Positions 36,684 through 46,653 are shown, counted from the first letter of the stretch. The stretch is DNA of 64,000 nt from Protaetiibacter intestinalis (GCF_003627075.1 NZ_CP032630.1:186001-250000), one strand, 5' to 3'. Notes: generated from the sequence alone by a model not told the origin. Program-made: numbers and translations.

Positions 36684-38791
36684 GCAGACTGTCGACGCCG
36701 GGCCTGCTCGGCACCCACCTGCGCTCCGGCATCGGGGCGGATGCGCTCATCGCCGTGCTCGTGGCGATCACGGTGTTCGCGGCGGCCGCGGTGCCGAGCG
36801 CGCTCGCGGCGCTCACCACCGCGCAGCTGCGGTACGCGGCATCCGAGCTCACCGCGGCGCGCCGCGACCTCACCGCGACCGGGCCGCTCGGCGCGCAGTT
36901 CGGCGAGACGACCGACCCCGCCGCCCGGCTCGACCACCTCGACCGCAGCGTCGACGGCTTCCCCGCCTGGTACGGCGAGCCGCTCGACAGCGCGCTCGGC
37001 GACGGTTTGTGGGTCGCCACGGCGCGGCCCGACGCGGCCTCGCCGCGCGAACCCGCCGTCTCCGCGCCGCCGCTCACCCTGCAGCTCGCCCTCGATCCCG
37101 GCTGGGACTCCCGGGTGCGACTCGTCGCCGGATCGCCGCCCGCGACGTGGGACGACGCGGACGATCCGCTGCCCATCGCGATCTCGGCGGGTCTCGCCCG
37201 GCAGCTCCAGCTCGAGGTGGGCGAGCTGATCGACAGCACCGAGGTGCTCGAGGTCGCCGCGATCTACGAGGCCAGCGACCCCGCCGACCCCTACTGGCAG
37301 CACATGCCGCTGCTGCTCGAACCGCTCACCGCGGCACCGCCGGGGGCATCCATCTCCGCCGCGACGTACGTCGCACCGGAGAGCGCCCGCCTGCTCGCCC
37401 CGCGGCTCGGGAGCGCCACCGTGACCACGTGGTGGCCGGTGCTGACCGACCAGCTCACCGCGGCGGGGACGCCGGCGCTGCTCGCCTCGCTCCGCGAGAC
37501 CCCCGCGCTCGGCCGCTACGTGATCTCGGGCACCGAGCTGCGCTTCGCGAGCGAGCTGCCGGACGCCCTCGACACCGCGACGGCGCGGACCGGATTCGTC
37601 GTCGCCCTGTTCGCGCTCCTCGCCACGGGACCGCTCGGCGTCGTGCTCGCGGTCGACGGGCAGGCGGCGCACGCCGTCGTCGCCCGACGCCGCGCCGCGC
37701 TCGCCCTCTCCGCCGCGCGAGGCGCCTCCGCCCGGCAGCTGCGCGGCGCGATGGCCGTCGAGGGTCTGCTCATCGGCGTACCCGCGGCGGCCCTCGGCTA
37801 CCTCGCGACGCGGCTCGCCTTCCCGGGCGAGTTCTCGTGGACGGGCGCGGGCTTCGCGATCCTCTTCGGGCTCGCCCCCGCGGTGCTGCTCGCGGTGCTC
37901 AGCCCGGTGCGGGCGGGCGCGGGCGAGCGGGCCGACCTCGCCGTGCGCTCCCGGAGCGGGGCACGCTGGGTCGCCGAAGCGGCGGTGCTCGGGGTCACCG
38001 CACTCGCGGTGTTCCTCGTCTTCCGTCGCGGTCTCGCCGCCTCGGCCGCACAGGTGGGGGTCGACCCCCTGCTCACCGCGGTGCCCCTGCTGCTCGCGGT
38101 CTCGGGCTGCGTGCTCACGCTGCGCCTCTACCCCGCCCTCCTGCTGCTCGTGCACCGCACGGCGCGGGCCCGGCCGGGCGCCGTCCCGCTGCTCGGCGCG
38201 GCACGTGCCGTGCGCACGCCCGCGCTCGGCTTCGCGACCGGGTTCGCCCTGCTCGTCGGCATGTCGATCTCGGTGTTCTCGGTCGGCGTCGCCTCAACCA
38301 TCCAGTCGGCGCTCGACACCGCCGACCCCGCCGCGGGCGCGATCTCGCCCGACGAGCCGGTGCTCGCGGGGCTGCGGCTGACGCTGCTGCTGGGGGCGGT
38401 CGCGGCGATCCTGCTCGGGGCGCTCGCCGTCGTGCTCGGCTCGGTCGCCGCATCCGGTCCGCGCAACCGTCTGCTGGGCGTCGCGCGCGTGCTGGGCTTC
38501 TCGCGGCGCCAGCTCGGAGCGCTCGTCGGCTGGGAGCTCGCGCCGCTCGCGATCGTCGCGCTCGTCGTCGGCACGGCGGTGGGCGCGGGCGAGCTGCTGC
38601 TCGTCGTCGCGGCGTTCGACCTGCGCCCCTTCCTCGGGACCACGGATGCCGTGCTCCCCGTCCTCGACCCGGTGCAGGTCGGGCTCGTGGTCGCGGTGTT
38701 CGCGGCCGTCGTGCTCGCGGCCGGCCTCGCGACCGCGTCGATCGCCCGCCGGGTAAGCCCCGTGAGCAGCATCAAGATGGGAGCGGAATGA
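36680..38791 (+). CDS. FtsX-type ABC transporter permease (second)
   Basis: A 703-residue protein of the same overall build as the preceding gene: N-terminal helix, large extracellular segment, then about seven more helices with an FtsX core near the C-terminus (RVLGFSRRQLGALVGWELAPL), ending RVSPVSSIKMGAE. ATG overlaps the previous stop as ATGA. With the larger permease it probably forms a heterodimer that moves or transduces force on a cell-envelope substrate, which cannot be identified here. Confidence 0.85.
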   Translation: MSRLSTPGLLGTHLRSGIGADALIAVLVAITVFAAAAVPSALAALTTAQLRYAASELTAARRDLTATGPLGAQFGETTDPAARLDHLDRSVDGFPAWYGEPLDSALGDGLWVATARPDAASPREPAVSAPPLTLQLALDPGWDSRVRLVAGSPPATWDDADDPLPIAISAGLARQLQLEVGELIDSTEVLEVAAIYEASDPADPYWQHMPLLLEPLTAAPPGASISAATYVAPESARLLAPRLGSATVTTWWPVLTDQLTAAGTPALLASLRETPALGRYVISGTELRFASELPDALDTATARTGFVVALFALLATGPLGVVLAVDGQAAHAVVARRRAALALSAARGASARQLRGAMAVEGLLIGVPAAALGYLATRLAFPGEFSWTGAGFAILFGLAPAVLLAVLSPVRAGAGERADLAVRSRSGARWVAEAAVLGVTALAVFLVFRRGLAASAAQVGVDPLLTAVPLLLAVSGCVLTLRLYPALLLLVHRTARARPGAVPLLGAARAVRTPALGFATGFALLVGMSISVFSVGVASTIQSALDTADPAAGAISPDEPVLAGLRLTLLLGAVAAILLGALAVVLGSVAASGPRNRLLGVARVLGFSRRQLGALVGWELAPLAIVALVVGTAVGAGELLLVVAAFDLRPFLGTTDAVLPVLDPVQVGLVVAVFAAVVLAAGLATASIARRVSPVSSIKMGAE

Positions 38792-39669
38792 CCGCGCAGA
38801 TCCGGTGCACCGACCTGGTGCGCATCTACACCGCCGTCGGGGTGGAGGTGCAGGCCCTGCAGGGTCTGACCCTCGAGGTCGAGCGGGGCGAGCTCACCGC
38901 GATCGTCGGCGCCTCCGGCTCCGGCAAGTCGACCCTGCTCGGCATCCTCTCCGGGCTCGACACCCCGACGGCCGGCCGCGCCGAGGTCGCCGGGCACGAC
39001 CTGCTCACGATGACGGCCCGCGAGCGCACCCGGTACCGGCGCGAGACCGTGGGCTTCGTCTTCCAGCAGACCGCGCGCAACCTGCTGCCGTACTACACGG
39101 CGGCCCAGAACATCGCCCTCGCCCTCGCGCTCGCCCACCGTCCGCGCGCCGAACGCGCGCCGCGCGTCGACGAGCTGCTGGGGCTGCTCGGCATCGAGGG
39201 GGTGCGCGACCGGATGCCCGCGCAGATGTCGGGGGGCCAGCAGCAGCGCGTGGCGATCGCGGTGGCCCTCGCGAACTCCCCCGAGGTACTGCTCGCCGAC
39301 GAGCCGACGGGCGAGCTCGACGAGGCGAACTCGGTGCTCGTGCTCGAGACGCTGCGCGACGTCAACGAGCGGCTCGGGGTGACGGTGCTCATCGTGACCC
39401 ACGACGACACGGTCTCGGGCCACGTGCGCCGGACCGTGCAGATCCGCGACGGCCGCACCTCGACCGAGGTGCTCCGCCACACGCGCACCGACGAGACGGG
39501 CGCCGAGCACCACGTCGAGCGAGAGTACGCGGTGCTCGACCGGGTGGGGAGGCTCCAGCTGCCGCACGAGTACCTCGAGCGCCTCCGGATGCGCGACCGC
39601 GTGCGCCTCGAGCTCGAACGCGACCACGTGCAGGTGCACCCGACGGGCGACGAGGAGGACGGGCGATGA
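38788..39669 (+). CDS. ABC transporter ATP-binding protein (MacB/LolD type) with C-terminal extension
   Basis: A 293-residue ATPase: Walker A GASGSGKST (about 41-49), Q-loop VFQQTARNLLPYYTAAQN, signature MSGGQQQRVAI, Walker B VLLADEPTGELD, and H-loop VTHDD. After the nucleotide-binding domain there is a ~65-residue charged extension (LDRVGRLQLPHEYLERLRMRDRV), which is longer than usual for this type. It is translationally linked on both sides by ATGA overlaps. Confidence 0.9.
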   Translation: MTAQIRCTDLVRIYTAVGVEVQALQGLTLEVERGELTAIVGASGSGKSTLLGILSGLDTPTAGRAEVAGHDLLTMTARERTRYRRETVGFVFQQTARNLLPYYTAAQNIALALALAHRPRAERAPRVDELLGLLGIEGVRDRMPAQMSGGQQQRVAIAVALANSPEVLLADEPTGELDEANSVLVLETLRDVNERLGVTVLIVTHDDTVSGHVRRTVQIRDGRTSTEVLRHTRTDETGAEHHVEREYAVLDRVGRLQLPHEYLERLRMRDRVRLELERDHVQVHPTGDEEDGR

Positions 39670-40424
39670 GCGAGGTCGGGACGGGCGAGGTCGTGCTACG
39701 CGCGGACGGGCTCAGCCGCAGCTACGGCGCGGGCGAGACGGCCGTGCACGCGCTCGTCGACGCATCCCTCACCCTCGGCTCGGGTGAGCTCGTGATCGTG
39801 CGCGGCGCCTCGGGCTCCGGCAAGACGACCCTGCTGAACCTGCTCGGCGGGCTCGACACGGCGGATGCCGGGCGCGTGCGCCTCGGAGACACCGAGCTCA
39901 CGACCGCGTCGGAGGCGGAGCTCGTCGAGGTGCGGCGGCGGCGGATCTCCTATGTGTTCCAGTCGTTCGCCCTGCTGCCGGCGCTCTCGGCGGCCGAGAA
40001 CGTCGAGATCCCGCTGCGGCTGCTCGCCGTCCCCGCCGCCGAACGCGACGCGCGGGTGCGCGAGCTGCTCGAGCTCGTGGGCCTCGCGGGTCACGCCGAG
40101 CAGCGGCCCGCCGAGCTCTCGGGCGGTCAGCAGCAGCGGGTCGCCCTCGCCCGTGCACTCGCCAACCGTCCCGAGCTGCTCATCGCCGACGAGCCGACCG
40201 GCCAGCTCGACTCGCGCACCGCCGAGGCGATGATGACCCTCATCGCCGCCCTCGTGCACGAGCAGGGGGTCGCCGCGATCCTCACGACGCACGACCCGCG
40301 CATGGTCGCGGCGGCCGACCGGCTGCTCGAGATGCACGACGGGCACCTCACCGAGATCCCCCTGGAACGCGGCCGCCACCGGGCCCGCGCCGAGACCTCG
40401 ACAGGCGCCGACGCCTCCCGTTAG
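39666..40424 (+). CDS. ABC transporter ATP-binding protein (LolD/MacB type)
   Basis: A 252-residue ATPase with Walker A GASGSGKTT (about 44-52), signature LSGGQQQRVALARAL, Walker B LLIADEPTGQLD and H-loop TTHDPR. It is the second ATPase of the cassette. Two distinct permeases and two distinct ATPases suggest an asymmetric heteromeric transporter, or two that share parts. It ends 35 bases before the next gene. Confidence 0.9.
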   Translation: MSEVGTGEVVLRADGLSRSYGAGETAVHALVDASLTLGSGELVIVRGASGSGKTTLLNLLGGLDTADAGRVRLGDTELTTASEAELVEVRRRRISYVFQSFALLPALSAAENVEIPLRLLAVPAAERDARVRELLELVGLAGHAEQRPAELSGGQQQRVALARALANRPELLIADEPTGQLDSRTAEAMMTLIAALVHEQGVAAILTTHDPRMVAAADRLLEMHDGHLTEIPLERGRHRARAETSTGADASR

Positions 40425-40459
40425 GGTGACGGCAACGACCGTTCGGGGAAGGGAACCTC

Positions 40460-40948
40460 ATGTCTGCGCAGTCCACCACCGTCGTCCTGCCGGCCCGCGC
40501 CGCCGGGCTCGCCCGGCTCACCGGGCTCGCCGGGATCCTGGGCGGCATCCTGCTGATCATCACGGCCGCCGCCGTCTGGATCACCGTCTCGACCGAGCTG
40601 CGCGCCGAGAACATCGTCATCCCCGACGACGCGATCGCCTTCCAGGGCAAGGTCGTCGACGGCCCCATCGACGCCCTCATCCAGGCGGAGATCATCCGCG
40701 AGCACGCGCTCGACGCGAGCGACGGCAAGACCTATGCGGAGCTCGACCGCGAGGACCCGCTGCGCGCGACGGTCATGAACGCCTCGTTCCTGCGCACCTC
40801 GCTGTTCACCTCGGTCGTCTCGTTCGGCGTCGCCCTGCTCGCCGCCGGCGTCGGGGTGCTGTTCATCCTGTTCGGGCTCTCGCTGCGCGCGGTGGTCCCG
40901 TCGCCGCGCAAGGCGGCAGCGCCCGTCGCGCCCGCGACCGACGTCTAG
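40460..40948 (+). CDS. Hypothetical two-helix membrane protein
   Basis: A 162-residue protein with transmembrane helices at about 18-43 and 112-142 and an extracellular loop between them, containing AFQGKVVDGPIDALIQAEIIREHALD. Similar actinobacterial proteins are common and of unknown function. It has a strong ribosome site (GGGAAGGGAA) before ATG 40460 and follows the ABC cassette on the same strand, so it could be its last member. Its end overlaps the convergent benE gene by four bases. Confidence 0.78.
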   Translation: MSAQSTTVVLPARAAGLARLTGLAGILGGILLIITAAAVWITVSTELRAENIVIPDDAIAFQGKVVDGPIDALIQAEIIREHALDASDGKTYAELDREDPLRATVMNASFLRTSLFTSVVSFGVALLAAGVGVLFILFGLSLRAVVPSPRKAAAPVAPATDV

Positions 40949-42126
40949 GCGGTGACGCGGCGGGGCCGCCGCCCGTTGAGCCCCAGCATCGCGACCCCGC
41001 CCGCCACGAGGCCCCAGAACGCCGAGCCGACGCCCGCGACGGCGATCCCGGATGCCACGACGAGGAAGGTGATGACGGCCACGAGCCGCGTCGCCGGCTC
41101 CTCGAACGCCGTCGTCGCCGCGCTCGCGAACGCGCCGAAGAGCGCGAGCCCCGCGACGGCCGTGATGAGCAGCGGCGGGCTCACCGCCACGAGCACGGTC
41201 GCGGCACCCGCCCCGACGCCGAGCACGAGATAGGCGGCGCCCGCGGTGACCGACGCGATCCAGCGCCGTCCGCGATCCGGATGCGCGTCGGGGCCCGCCA
41301 TGAGCGCGGCCGTCAGCGCCGCGAGGTTGATCGTGTAGCCGCCGAAGACGGCGCCCGCGGCGGTCGCCGCACCCGTGCTCGCGAGGATCGCGCGGGCGGG
41401 CGGGTGCGGGTAGCCGAACGTCGTGAGCACCGCGAAGCCGGGCACGTTCTGCCCCGCCATCGTGACGACGTAGAGCGGGATCCCGAGCCCCACGAGCACG
41501 GCCGGGTCGAACACCGGCCAGGTCACCGTCACCGTCGGCAGCAGCTGCGCGCCCGCGAGGTCGGCGCCCTCGCCCGAGACGATCACGACGACGACCGTCA
41601 TGACGACCGCGGCCGGCACCGCCCACCGCGGCGCGAGGCGGGCCAGCAGCAGCCAGACGCCGACGACCGGCAGCGCGAGCGCCGGCAGCTGCACCGAGGC
41701 GAGCACGGGCGCCACGCAGATCGGGAACAGGATGCCGGCGAGCATGGCGCTCGCGATCGGCTTCGGGATGCGCGTCATCGTCCGGGCGAGCGCGGGCCAC
41801 AGCCCCGTCACGAGCAGCAGCACGCCGCACAGCAGGAAGGCGCCCACCGCCGCCCGGTAGTCGCCCGTCGTCGCCTCCGCCGCGACGAGCACGGCGGCAC
41901 CCGGCGTCGACCACGCGAAGCTCAGCGGCATCCGATACCGGAGCCCCAGCACGATCGCGACCACGCCCTGCATGACGCACAGGGCGAGCAGACCGGATGC
42001 GGCCTCGGCGTCCGAGGCTCCGACGGCGTGCAGGCCCGCCACGACGATCGCGAAAGAGCTCGCGAAGCCCGTGACGGCCCCCACGATCCCCGCGCCGATC
42101 GGCTGGGCGACATCCGATGCGCTCAT
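40945..42126 (-). CDS. benE: Benzoate/H+ symporter BenE family transporter
   Basis: A 393-residue membrane protein with about twelve hydrophobic segments and the BenE-family features FASSFAIVVAGLHAVGAS near the N-terminus, MPLSFAWSTPGAAVLVA, and MAGQNVPGFAVL. BenE proteins import benzoate with protons; actual substrate here is unproven because no catabolic genes are nearby. ATG 42126 follows TAGGCT by eight bases, so the leader is minimal. Confidence 0.9.
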   Translation of the reverse strand: MSASDVAQPIGAGIVGAVTGFASSFAIVVAGLHAVGASDAEAASGLLALCVMQGVVAIVLGLRYRMPLSFAWSTPGAAVLVAAEATTGDYRAAVGAFLLCGVLLLVTGLWPALARTMTRIPKPIASAMLAGILFPICVAPVLASVQLPALALPVVGVWLLLARLAPRWAVPAAVVMTVVVVIVSGEGADLAGAQLLPTVTVTWPVFDPAVLVGLGIPLYVVTMAGQNVPGFAVLTTFGYPHPPARAILASTGAATAAGAVFGGYTINLAALTAALMAGPDAHPDRGRRWIASVTAGAAYLVLGVGAGAATVLVAVSPPLLITAVAGLALFGAFASAATTAFEEPATRLVAVITFLVVASGIAVAGVGSAFWGLVAGGVAMLGLNGRRPRRVTA

Positions 42127-42192
42127 GGGGAACGAGCCTAGGGGCCGCTCCGCCGTGTGACGGCGGGCCGCCTGCGCACCCGTGGCCGGGGG

Positions 42193-42984
42193 CTACGGGG
42201 CGGTATCGAGGGCGCGGGCGAGCAGTTCGCGGGCGAACTGCTCGCGCGGCACGCCGGCCGTCTGCGCCGCGGCGTCGAGCCGCGCCGCGAGCTCGGGGTC
42301 GAGCGCGAGCATGTCGGGAGCCGGCGGCACCGCCTCGTGCGGCGCGTGGCCGGCGCCCTCCCGCCGCAGCACGAGGCCGAGCACGGGCAGCGCGATCGTG
42401 CCGAGCACGTCGAGGATCGCGATGACGCCGAAGATGCGCCAGTAGGTCTCCCCGTTCTCGTAGCCCGGGATCTCCCCGTCGCTCAGCGTCGGCACGGCGA
42501 GCATCACGGCGACCACCGCGATCGCGACCAGCGTGATCCCGAGGGCGATCCGGATCGCGAGCTGCGGTCGGTCGGCGAGCAGCAGCAGCAGGTTCGCCTG
42601 GGCGAGGCTCAGCGCGGCGATGGAGAGCACGGCGAGCGCCTTCCACCAGAAGGTCGCCCCGTCGTCCCACTGGGAGCCGATGTAGTACCAGATGAGCACG
42701 AGCGCGCTCGCCGCCGCCCCCACGCTCACGGCGATGCCGACGTAGCCGACCGCGCGCACGGCGCGGCGCACGACCGCCAGATGGCACAGCGCCGTGGTGC
42801 CGAAGGCCGCCACGGTGAGCGTCGTCAGCAGGATCTGGCCCTGCAGTTGCCCGAAGTCGCCGCTCAGCAGGGCGAAGATGCCGAGCGCCGCCGCGACGAC
42901 GAGCGAGACGATGATCGCGATCACGGCGACGCGGCGCACACCGCGCAGCACGGACAGGGCGGGTGCGACGGCGGTGTCGGTCAT
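42193..42984 (-). CDS. Hypothetical membrane protein with cytosolic C-tail
   Basis: A 263-residue protein with about six hydrophobic segments (15-205) and a soluble C-terminal tail containing LDPELAARLDAAAQTAGVPREQFARELLARAL, which looks like a short helical, ribbon-helix-helix-like region. No family is recognised. ATG 42984 lies six bases after TAGGCT, so it is probably leaderless and transcribed separately from clpX. Confidence 0.75.
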   Translation of the reverse strand: MTDTAVAPALSVLRGVRRVAVIAIIVSLVVAAALGIFALLSGDFGQLQGQILLTTLTVAAFGTTALCHLAVVRRAVRAVGYVGIAVSVGAAASALVLIWYYIGSQWDDGATFWWKALAVLSIAALSLAQANLLLLLADRPQLAIRIALGITLVAIAVVAVMLAVPTLSDGEIPGYENGETYWRIFGVIAILDVLGTIALPVLGLVLRREGAGHAPHEAVPPAPDMLALDPELAARLDAAAQTAGVPREQFARELLARALDTAP

Positions 42985-43000
42985 GCCCCGAGCCTAACCA

Positions 43001-43017
43001 CACCGCCGGAGGCGGTG
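43001..43017 (-). terminator. Short hairpin downstream of clpX
   Basis: CACCGCC (43001-43007), loop GGA, and GGCGGTG (43011-43017) form a compact stem 32 bases past the clpX stop. There is no T tract, as is usual in this GC range. Confidence 0.45.
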
Positions 43018-43048
43018 GCTGAGCTCCGCACCCGCGATCCGGGACGGG

Positions 43049-44326
43049 TTACGCGGACTTCTCGGCGCGACGCGCCGGACGCGGCACGATCGTGGGGGCC
43101 GCGTTGTCGATGACGGCCTCCTTGGTGACCACCACGCGGGCCACCTCGTCGCTCGACGGCACCTCGAACATGATCGGCCCGAGCACCTCCTCCATGATGG
43201 CGCGGAGGCCGCGGGCACCCGTCTGGCGGAGCACCGCGAGGTCGGCGATCGCCTCGAGCGCCTCGGGCTCGAACTCGAGCTCGACGCCGTCGATCTGGAA
43301 CATGCGCTGGTACTGCCGCACGAGCGCGTTCTTCGGCTCGGTGAGGATCTCCATGAGCGCCGACTGGTCGAGCGGCGACACGGTCGTCACGACCGGGAGC
43401 CGGCCGATGAACTCGGGGATTAGGCCGAACTTGTGCAGGTCTTCCGGAAGCACCTCGGAGAACAGCGTGGCCTCGTCGCGCTTGCTGTGCAGCGGGGCGC
43501 CGAAGCCGATGCCGCGGCGGCCGACGCGCGCCGAGATGATGTCCTCGAGGCCCGCGAACGCGCCCGCCACGATGAACAGCACGTTCGTCGTGTCGATCTG
43601 GATGAACTCCTGGTGCGGGTGCTTGCGCCCGCCCTGCGGCGGCACCGAGGCGACCGTGCCCTCGAGGATCTTCAGCAGCGCCTGCTGCACGCCCTCGCCC
43701 GAGACGTCGCGCGTGATCGACGGGTTCTCGGCCTTGCGGGCGATCTTGTCGACCTCGTCGATGTAGATGATGCCGTTCTCGGCCCGCTTGACGTCGTAGT
43801 CGGCGGCCTGGATGAGCTTCAGCAGGATGTTCTCGACGTCTTCGCCGACGTAGCCCGCCTCGGTGAGCGCCGTGGCATCCGCGACCGCGAACGGCACGTT
43901 GAGCCGCTTCGCGAGGGTCTGGGCGAGGTACGTCTTGCCGCAGCCGGTGGGGCCGATGAGCAGGATGTTGGACTTCGCGATCTCGACGTCGTCGAGCATC
44001 GAGTCGGCGGCCGTGAGGGTCTGGCGGGCGCGGATGCGCTTGTAGTGGTTGTAGACCGCGACCGAGAGCGCGCGCTTGGCGGCCTCCTGGCCGATCACGT
44101 ACTCCTCGAGGAAGGCGAAGATCTCCTTCGGCTTCGGGAGGTCGAACTCGCTCGAGGTCTCCTCGCCGGCCTCGGCCAGACGCTCCTCGATGATCTCGTT
44201 GCAGAGCTCGACGCACTCGTCGCAGATGTAGACGCCGGGGCCCGCGATGAGCTGCTGCACCTGCTTCTGGCTCTTGCCACAGAAGGAGCACTTGAGCAGG
44301 TCGGCGCTCTCACCGATGCGTGCCAT
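43049..44326 (-). CDS. clpX: ATP-dependent Clp protease ATP-binding subunit ClpX
   Basis: AAA+ unfoldase that feeds substrates to ClpP. The 425-residue protein has an N-terminal zinc domain (Cys 13, 16, 35, 38), Walker A GPTGCGKT at 125-132, Walker [11 protein letters not shown], the pore and IGF-type ClpP-binding loop (GIGFGAP), and the C-terminal small domain. It is near, but not in one operon with, clpP2-clpP1; copper-protein genes lie between them on the other strand. Confidence 0.97.
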   Translation of the reverse strand: MARIGESADLLKCSFCGKSQKQVQQLIAGPGVYICDECVELCNEIIEERLAEAGEETSSEFDLPKPKEIFAFLEEYVIGQEAAKRALSVAVYNHYKRIRARQTLTAADSMLDDVEIAKSNILLIGPTGCGKTYLAQTLAKRLNVPFAVADATALTEAGYVGEDVENILLKLIQAADYDVKRAENGIIYIDEVDKIARKAENPSITRDVSGEGVQQALLKILEGTVASVPPQGGRKHPHQEFIQIDTTNVLFIVAGAFAGLEDIISARVGRRGIGFGAPLHSKRDEATLFSEVLPEDLHKFGLIPEFIGRLPVVTTVSPLDQSALMEILTEPKNALVRQYQRMFQIDGVELEFEPEALEAIADLAVLRQTGARGLRAIMEEVLGPIMFEVPSSDEVARVVVTKEAVIDNAAPTIVPRPARRAEKSA

Positions 44327-44499
44327 CCCGGTCTCCCTCCGAAGCGGTACCGGCAGCCTAACCCGTCCCGGTGACGGAGGTGGACGTCTGAGGAAATCCC
44401 GTGTCGGCGCGCCGCCCCCGGTTCGCGTGGCACGCGTTCGCGGGGCACCGGCCGCGGATGTCGGGGGCCGGATGCCGCGCCCGCGGCTACCCTGGAGTC

Positions 44500-45096
44500 A
44501 TGACGCCGAGAGCCGCCCGCCTGCTGCGCGGCAGCGTGCTCGGCCTCGTCGCGACCGCGCTCGCCGCCGTGTCGCACCTCGCGGCGGGCGGGCCCGCCCC
44601 CACCACGCTCGCGCTCGTGCTCGGCGCGGTGTTCGCGGTCGCCGTCGGCACCGCCGCGGTCGGGCGCGCCGCGGCCGCCCGACCGATCGGCCTCGCGCGC
44701 ACCGTCGTCGCCGTCGTCATCGCGCAGCTGGCCTTCCACCTCGTCTTCTCGCTGCTCGGCTCGGGCGCGACGGTCGCCCGGGGCGGCGGCCACCACCACG
44801 AGGTCCTCACCCTCCTCGCCGACCCGCAGGGCGCCGTCGCGCAGGGCGGCGCGAGCATGTGGCTCGCGCACCTCGGCGCCGGGGCGCTCACCGTGCTGTA
44901 CCTGCGCCACCTCGAGCGCCGGGTCTGGGCGCTGCTCGCGCGCGTCGGGGCCTACCTCGTGCGCGTCCCCGGCATCCGGATGCCTGCCGCGGCCCGCGCG
45001 GTCGTCACGCGCATCCCCGCGACGGGTCGACCCGCGCTCGACCCGCTGCGTCACGCGATCGCGCGGCGCGGACCCCCGGCACCCTCCCGCGTCTGA
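44500..45096 (+). CDS. Hypothetical membrane protein in the copper cluster
   Basis: A 198-residue protein with about four helices and a His-rich loop (GGGHHHEVL, near 92-100) that could bind copper. It precedes YcnI and CopC genes on the same strand. ATG 44500 is preceded by TACCCT, six bases away, and also by GGAG, so either a leaderless or ribosome-site start works; an in-frame start 33 codons earlier has neither. A role in copper handling is inferred from context and the His cluster. Confidence 0.8.
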   Translation: MTPRAARLLRGSVLGLVATALAAVSHLAAGGPAPTTLALVLGAVFAVAVGTAAVGRAAAARPIGLARTVVAVVIAQLAFHLVFSLLGSGATVARGGGHHHEVLTLLADPQGAVAQGGASMWLAHLGAGALTVLYLRHLERRVWALLARVGAYLVRVPGIRMPAAARAVVTRIPATGRPALDPLRHAIARRGPPAPSRV

Positions 45097-45161
45097 GGCG
45101 GCCCGTTCGCGGCCGCCGTGACGCGCGCCGCGAACCCACCCGCATCGACCCCAGGAGAACC

Positions 45162-45938
45162 ATGTCCCGCACCACCCGGCGCGGCGTCGGCGCGCTCGTC
45201 GCCGTCGCCGCCGCGAGCGCCCTCGCGCTCGCCGCACCGCTGTCCGCGAGCGCCCACGTCTCGCTCGAGGAGAACACCGCCGAGCCCGGCAGCTACGCGC
45301 TGCTGACCTTCAAGGTGCCGAACGAATCCGAGACCGCCGAGACCGTCTCGCTCACCCTCACCCTGCCCGCCGACACGCCCTTCACGAGTGTGCGCACGGT
45401 GCCCGTCCCCGGCTGGACGGCCGAGCTCGTGCGCGAGACGCTGCCCGAGCCCGTGACGGTCGGCGACACGGAGATCACCGAGGCGGTCACCCGCATCGTG
45501 TGGACGGCGGATGCCGACGCCGGGCTCGGCGACGGCGAGCTCGGTCTGTTCCCCGTCTCGCTCGGGCCCGTGCCCGACACCGGCTCGGTCGTGCTGCCCG
45601 TCGACCAGGGCTACAGCGACGGGACCACGGTCTCGTGGAGCGGAACCGGCGACGGGGCCGAACACCCCGCCCCCGTGCTGTACGTCAACGACGCGCCCGC
45701 GGCCGACCACCACGGCGGCTCCGACGCCGACGGCGACCACGCGACGCCCGAGGTGACGAGCGAGCCCGACGCGACCGCACCCGGCACCGCGACGCAGGTC
45801 GACGCGCTCGCCCGCGTGCTCGGCATCGCCGGCCTCGCGGTCGGGGCGGTCGGGGTCGTGCTCGCCGTCGTCTGGCGGCGGCGCGCCGCGGATGCCGGGG
45901 CCGGCCCGCGGCATCCGCAGGACGGCGGCGACGCGTGA
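45162..45938 (+). CDS. YcnI-family (DUF1775) copper-associated membrane protein
   Basis: A 258-residue exported protein: signal peptide ending near ASA-HVSLEENTAEPGSYALLTFKVPNES, so the mature protein starts with the His that begins the copper site in DUF1775 domains. A beta-rich domain with TVPVPGWTAE, an acidic/His linker, and a C-terminal transmembrane helix (about 212-240) follow. It binds Cu(II) outside the membrane in relatives. AGGAGA precedes ATG 45162. It overlaps copC. Confidence 0.93.
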   Translation: MSRTTRRGVGALVAVAAASALALAAPLSASAHVSLEENTAEPGSYALLTFKVPNESETAETVSLTLTLPADTPFTSVRTVPVPGWTAELVRETLPEPVTVGDTEITEAVTRIVWTADADAGLGDGELGLFPVSLGPVPDTGSVVLPVDQGYSDGTTVSWSGTGDGAEHPAPVLYVNDAPAADHHGGSDADGDHATPEVTSEPDATAPGTATQVDALARVLGIAGLAVGAVGVVLAVVWRRRAADAGAGPRHPQDGGDA

Positions 45939-46534
45939 CGCGCACGATGCGCGCCCTCGCCGCGGCGGCTTCGGTCGCCGCGGCGGGCCTCGCGCTCGCC
46001 CTCGTCGCCGCCCCCGCGGCGGAGGCCCACAGCGTGCTCGTCTCCTCGACGCCCGCGGCGGGTTCGACGATCTCGGAGCTCCCGGCCGAGTTCTCGGTCA
46101 CCATGAACGAGACGCTGCTCTCCGGCGCGGGCGACGCCGCCTTCGCCCTGCGCGTCGTCGACGGCGACGGCCGCTACTACGGCGACGGCTGCCTCACCCT
46201 CGTCGACGACACGATGTCGACGGCCGCCGCGATCGGGCCCGCGGGCGACTACACCCTCGAGTGGCAGGTCGTGTCGGCGGACGGGCATCCGGTGAGCGGC
46301 GAGATCCCGTTCAGCTGGACGGGCGAGGCGACCGCCGACGGCACGAGCGCGCCCGCCGTGTGCCACGAGGCGGCCGCGACCGGCGACCCGGACGACGCAT
46401 CCGGCCATCATGACGACGCCGCAGGGTCCGACATCCCCCTCGGCGACGTGGTGTGGATCGTGGTCGCCGTGCTCGTCGTGGCCGTGGCGGTCACGATCGC
46501 CCTCGTCGCCACCCGCCGCCGGCCCCGCGCGTAG
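45935..46534 (+). CDS. copC: CopC domain copper-binding membrane protein
   Basis: A 199-residue exported protein: signal peptide ending AEA-HSVLVSSTPAAGSTI, giving the N-terminal His of the CopC Cu(II) site, followed by the CopC beta-barrel with WQVVSADGHPVSGEIPFSW, a His-rich linker, and a C-terminal membrane helix. There is no fused CopD. GTG 45935 overlaps the YcnI stop as GTGA. The pair probably delivers or buffers copper at the cell surface. Confidence 0.93.
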   Translation: MTRTMRALAAAASVAAAGLALALVAAPAAEAHSVLVSSTPAAGSTISELPAEFSVTMNETLLSGAGDAAFALRVVDGDGRYYGDGCLTLVDDTMSTAAAIGPAGDYTLEWQVVSADGHPVSGEIPFSWTGEATADGTSAPAVCHEAAATGDPDDASGHHDDAAGSDIPLGDVVWIVVAVLVVAVAVTIALVATRRRPRA

Positions 46535-46550
46535 CGGACGGGGAAACGCC

Positions 46551-46582
46551 GAGGCGGCGGGAGCAGTTGCTCCCGCCGCCTC
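46551..46582. terminator. Bidirectional terminator between copC and clpP2
   Basis: GAGGCGGCGGGAGCA (46551-46565) is perfectly complementary to 46568-46582, a 15-bp stem with a tiny loop. It stands between two convergent genes and could stop transcription from both. A related GGTTGCTCCCGCCGA run recurs just downstream (46627-46641). Confidence 0.75.
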
Positions 46583-46653
46583 GCTGCATGTCCGCCCGCT
46601 GGGCGCACAACCCCCGCCGATGGCGCGGTTGCTCCCGCCGAACGGGTCGGCGC

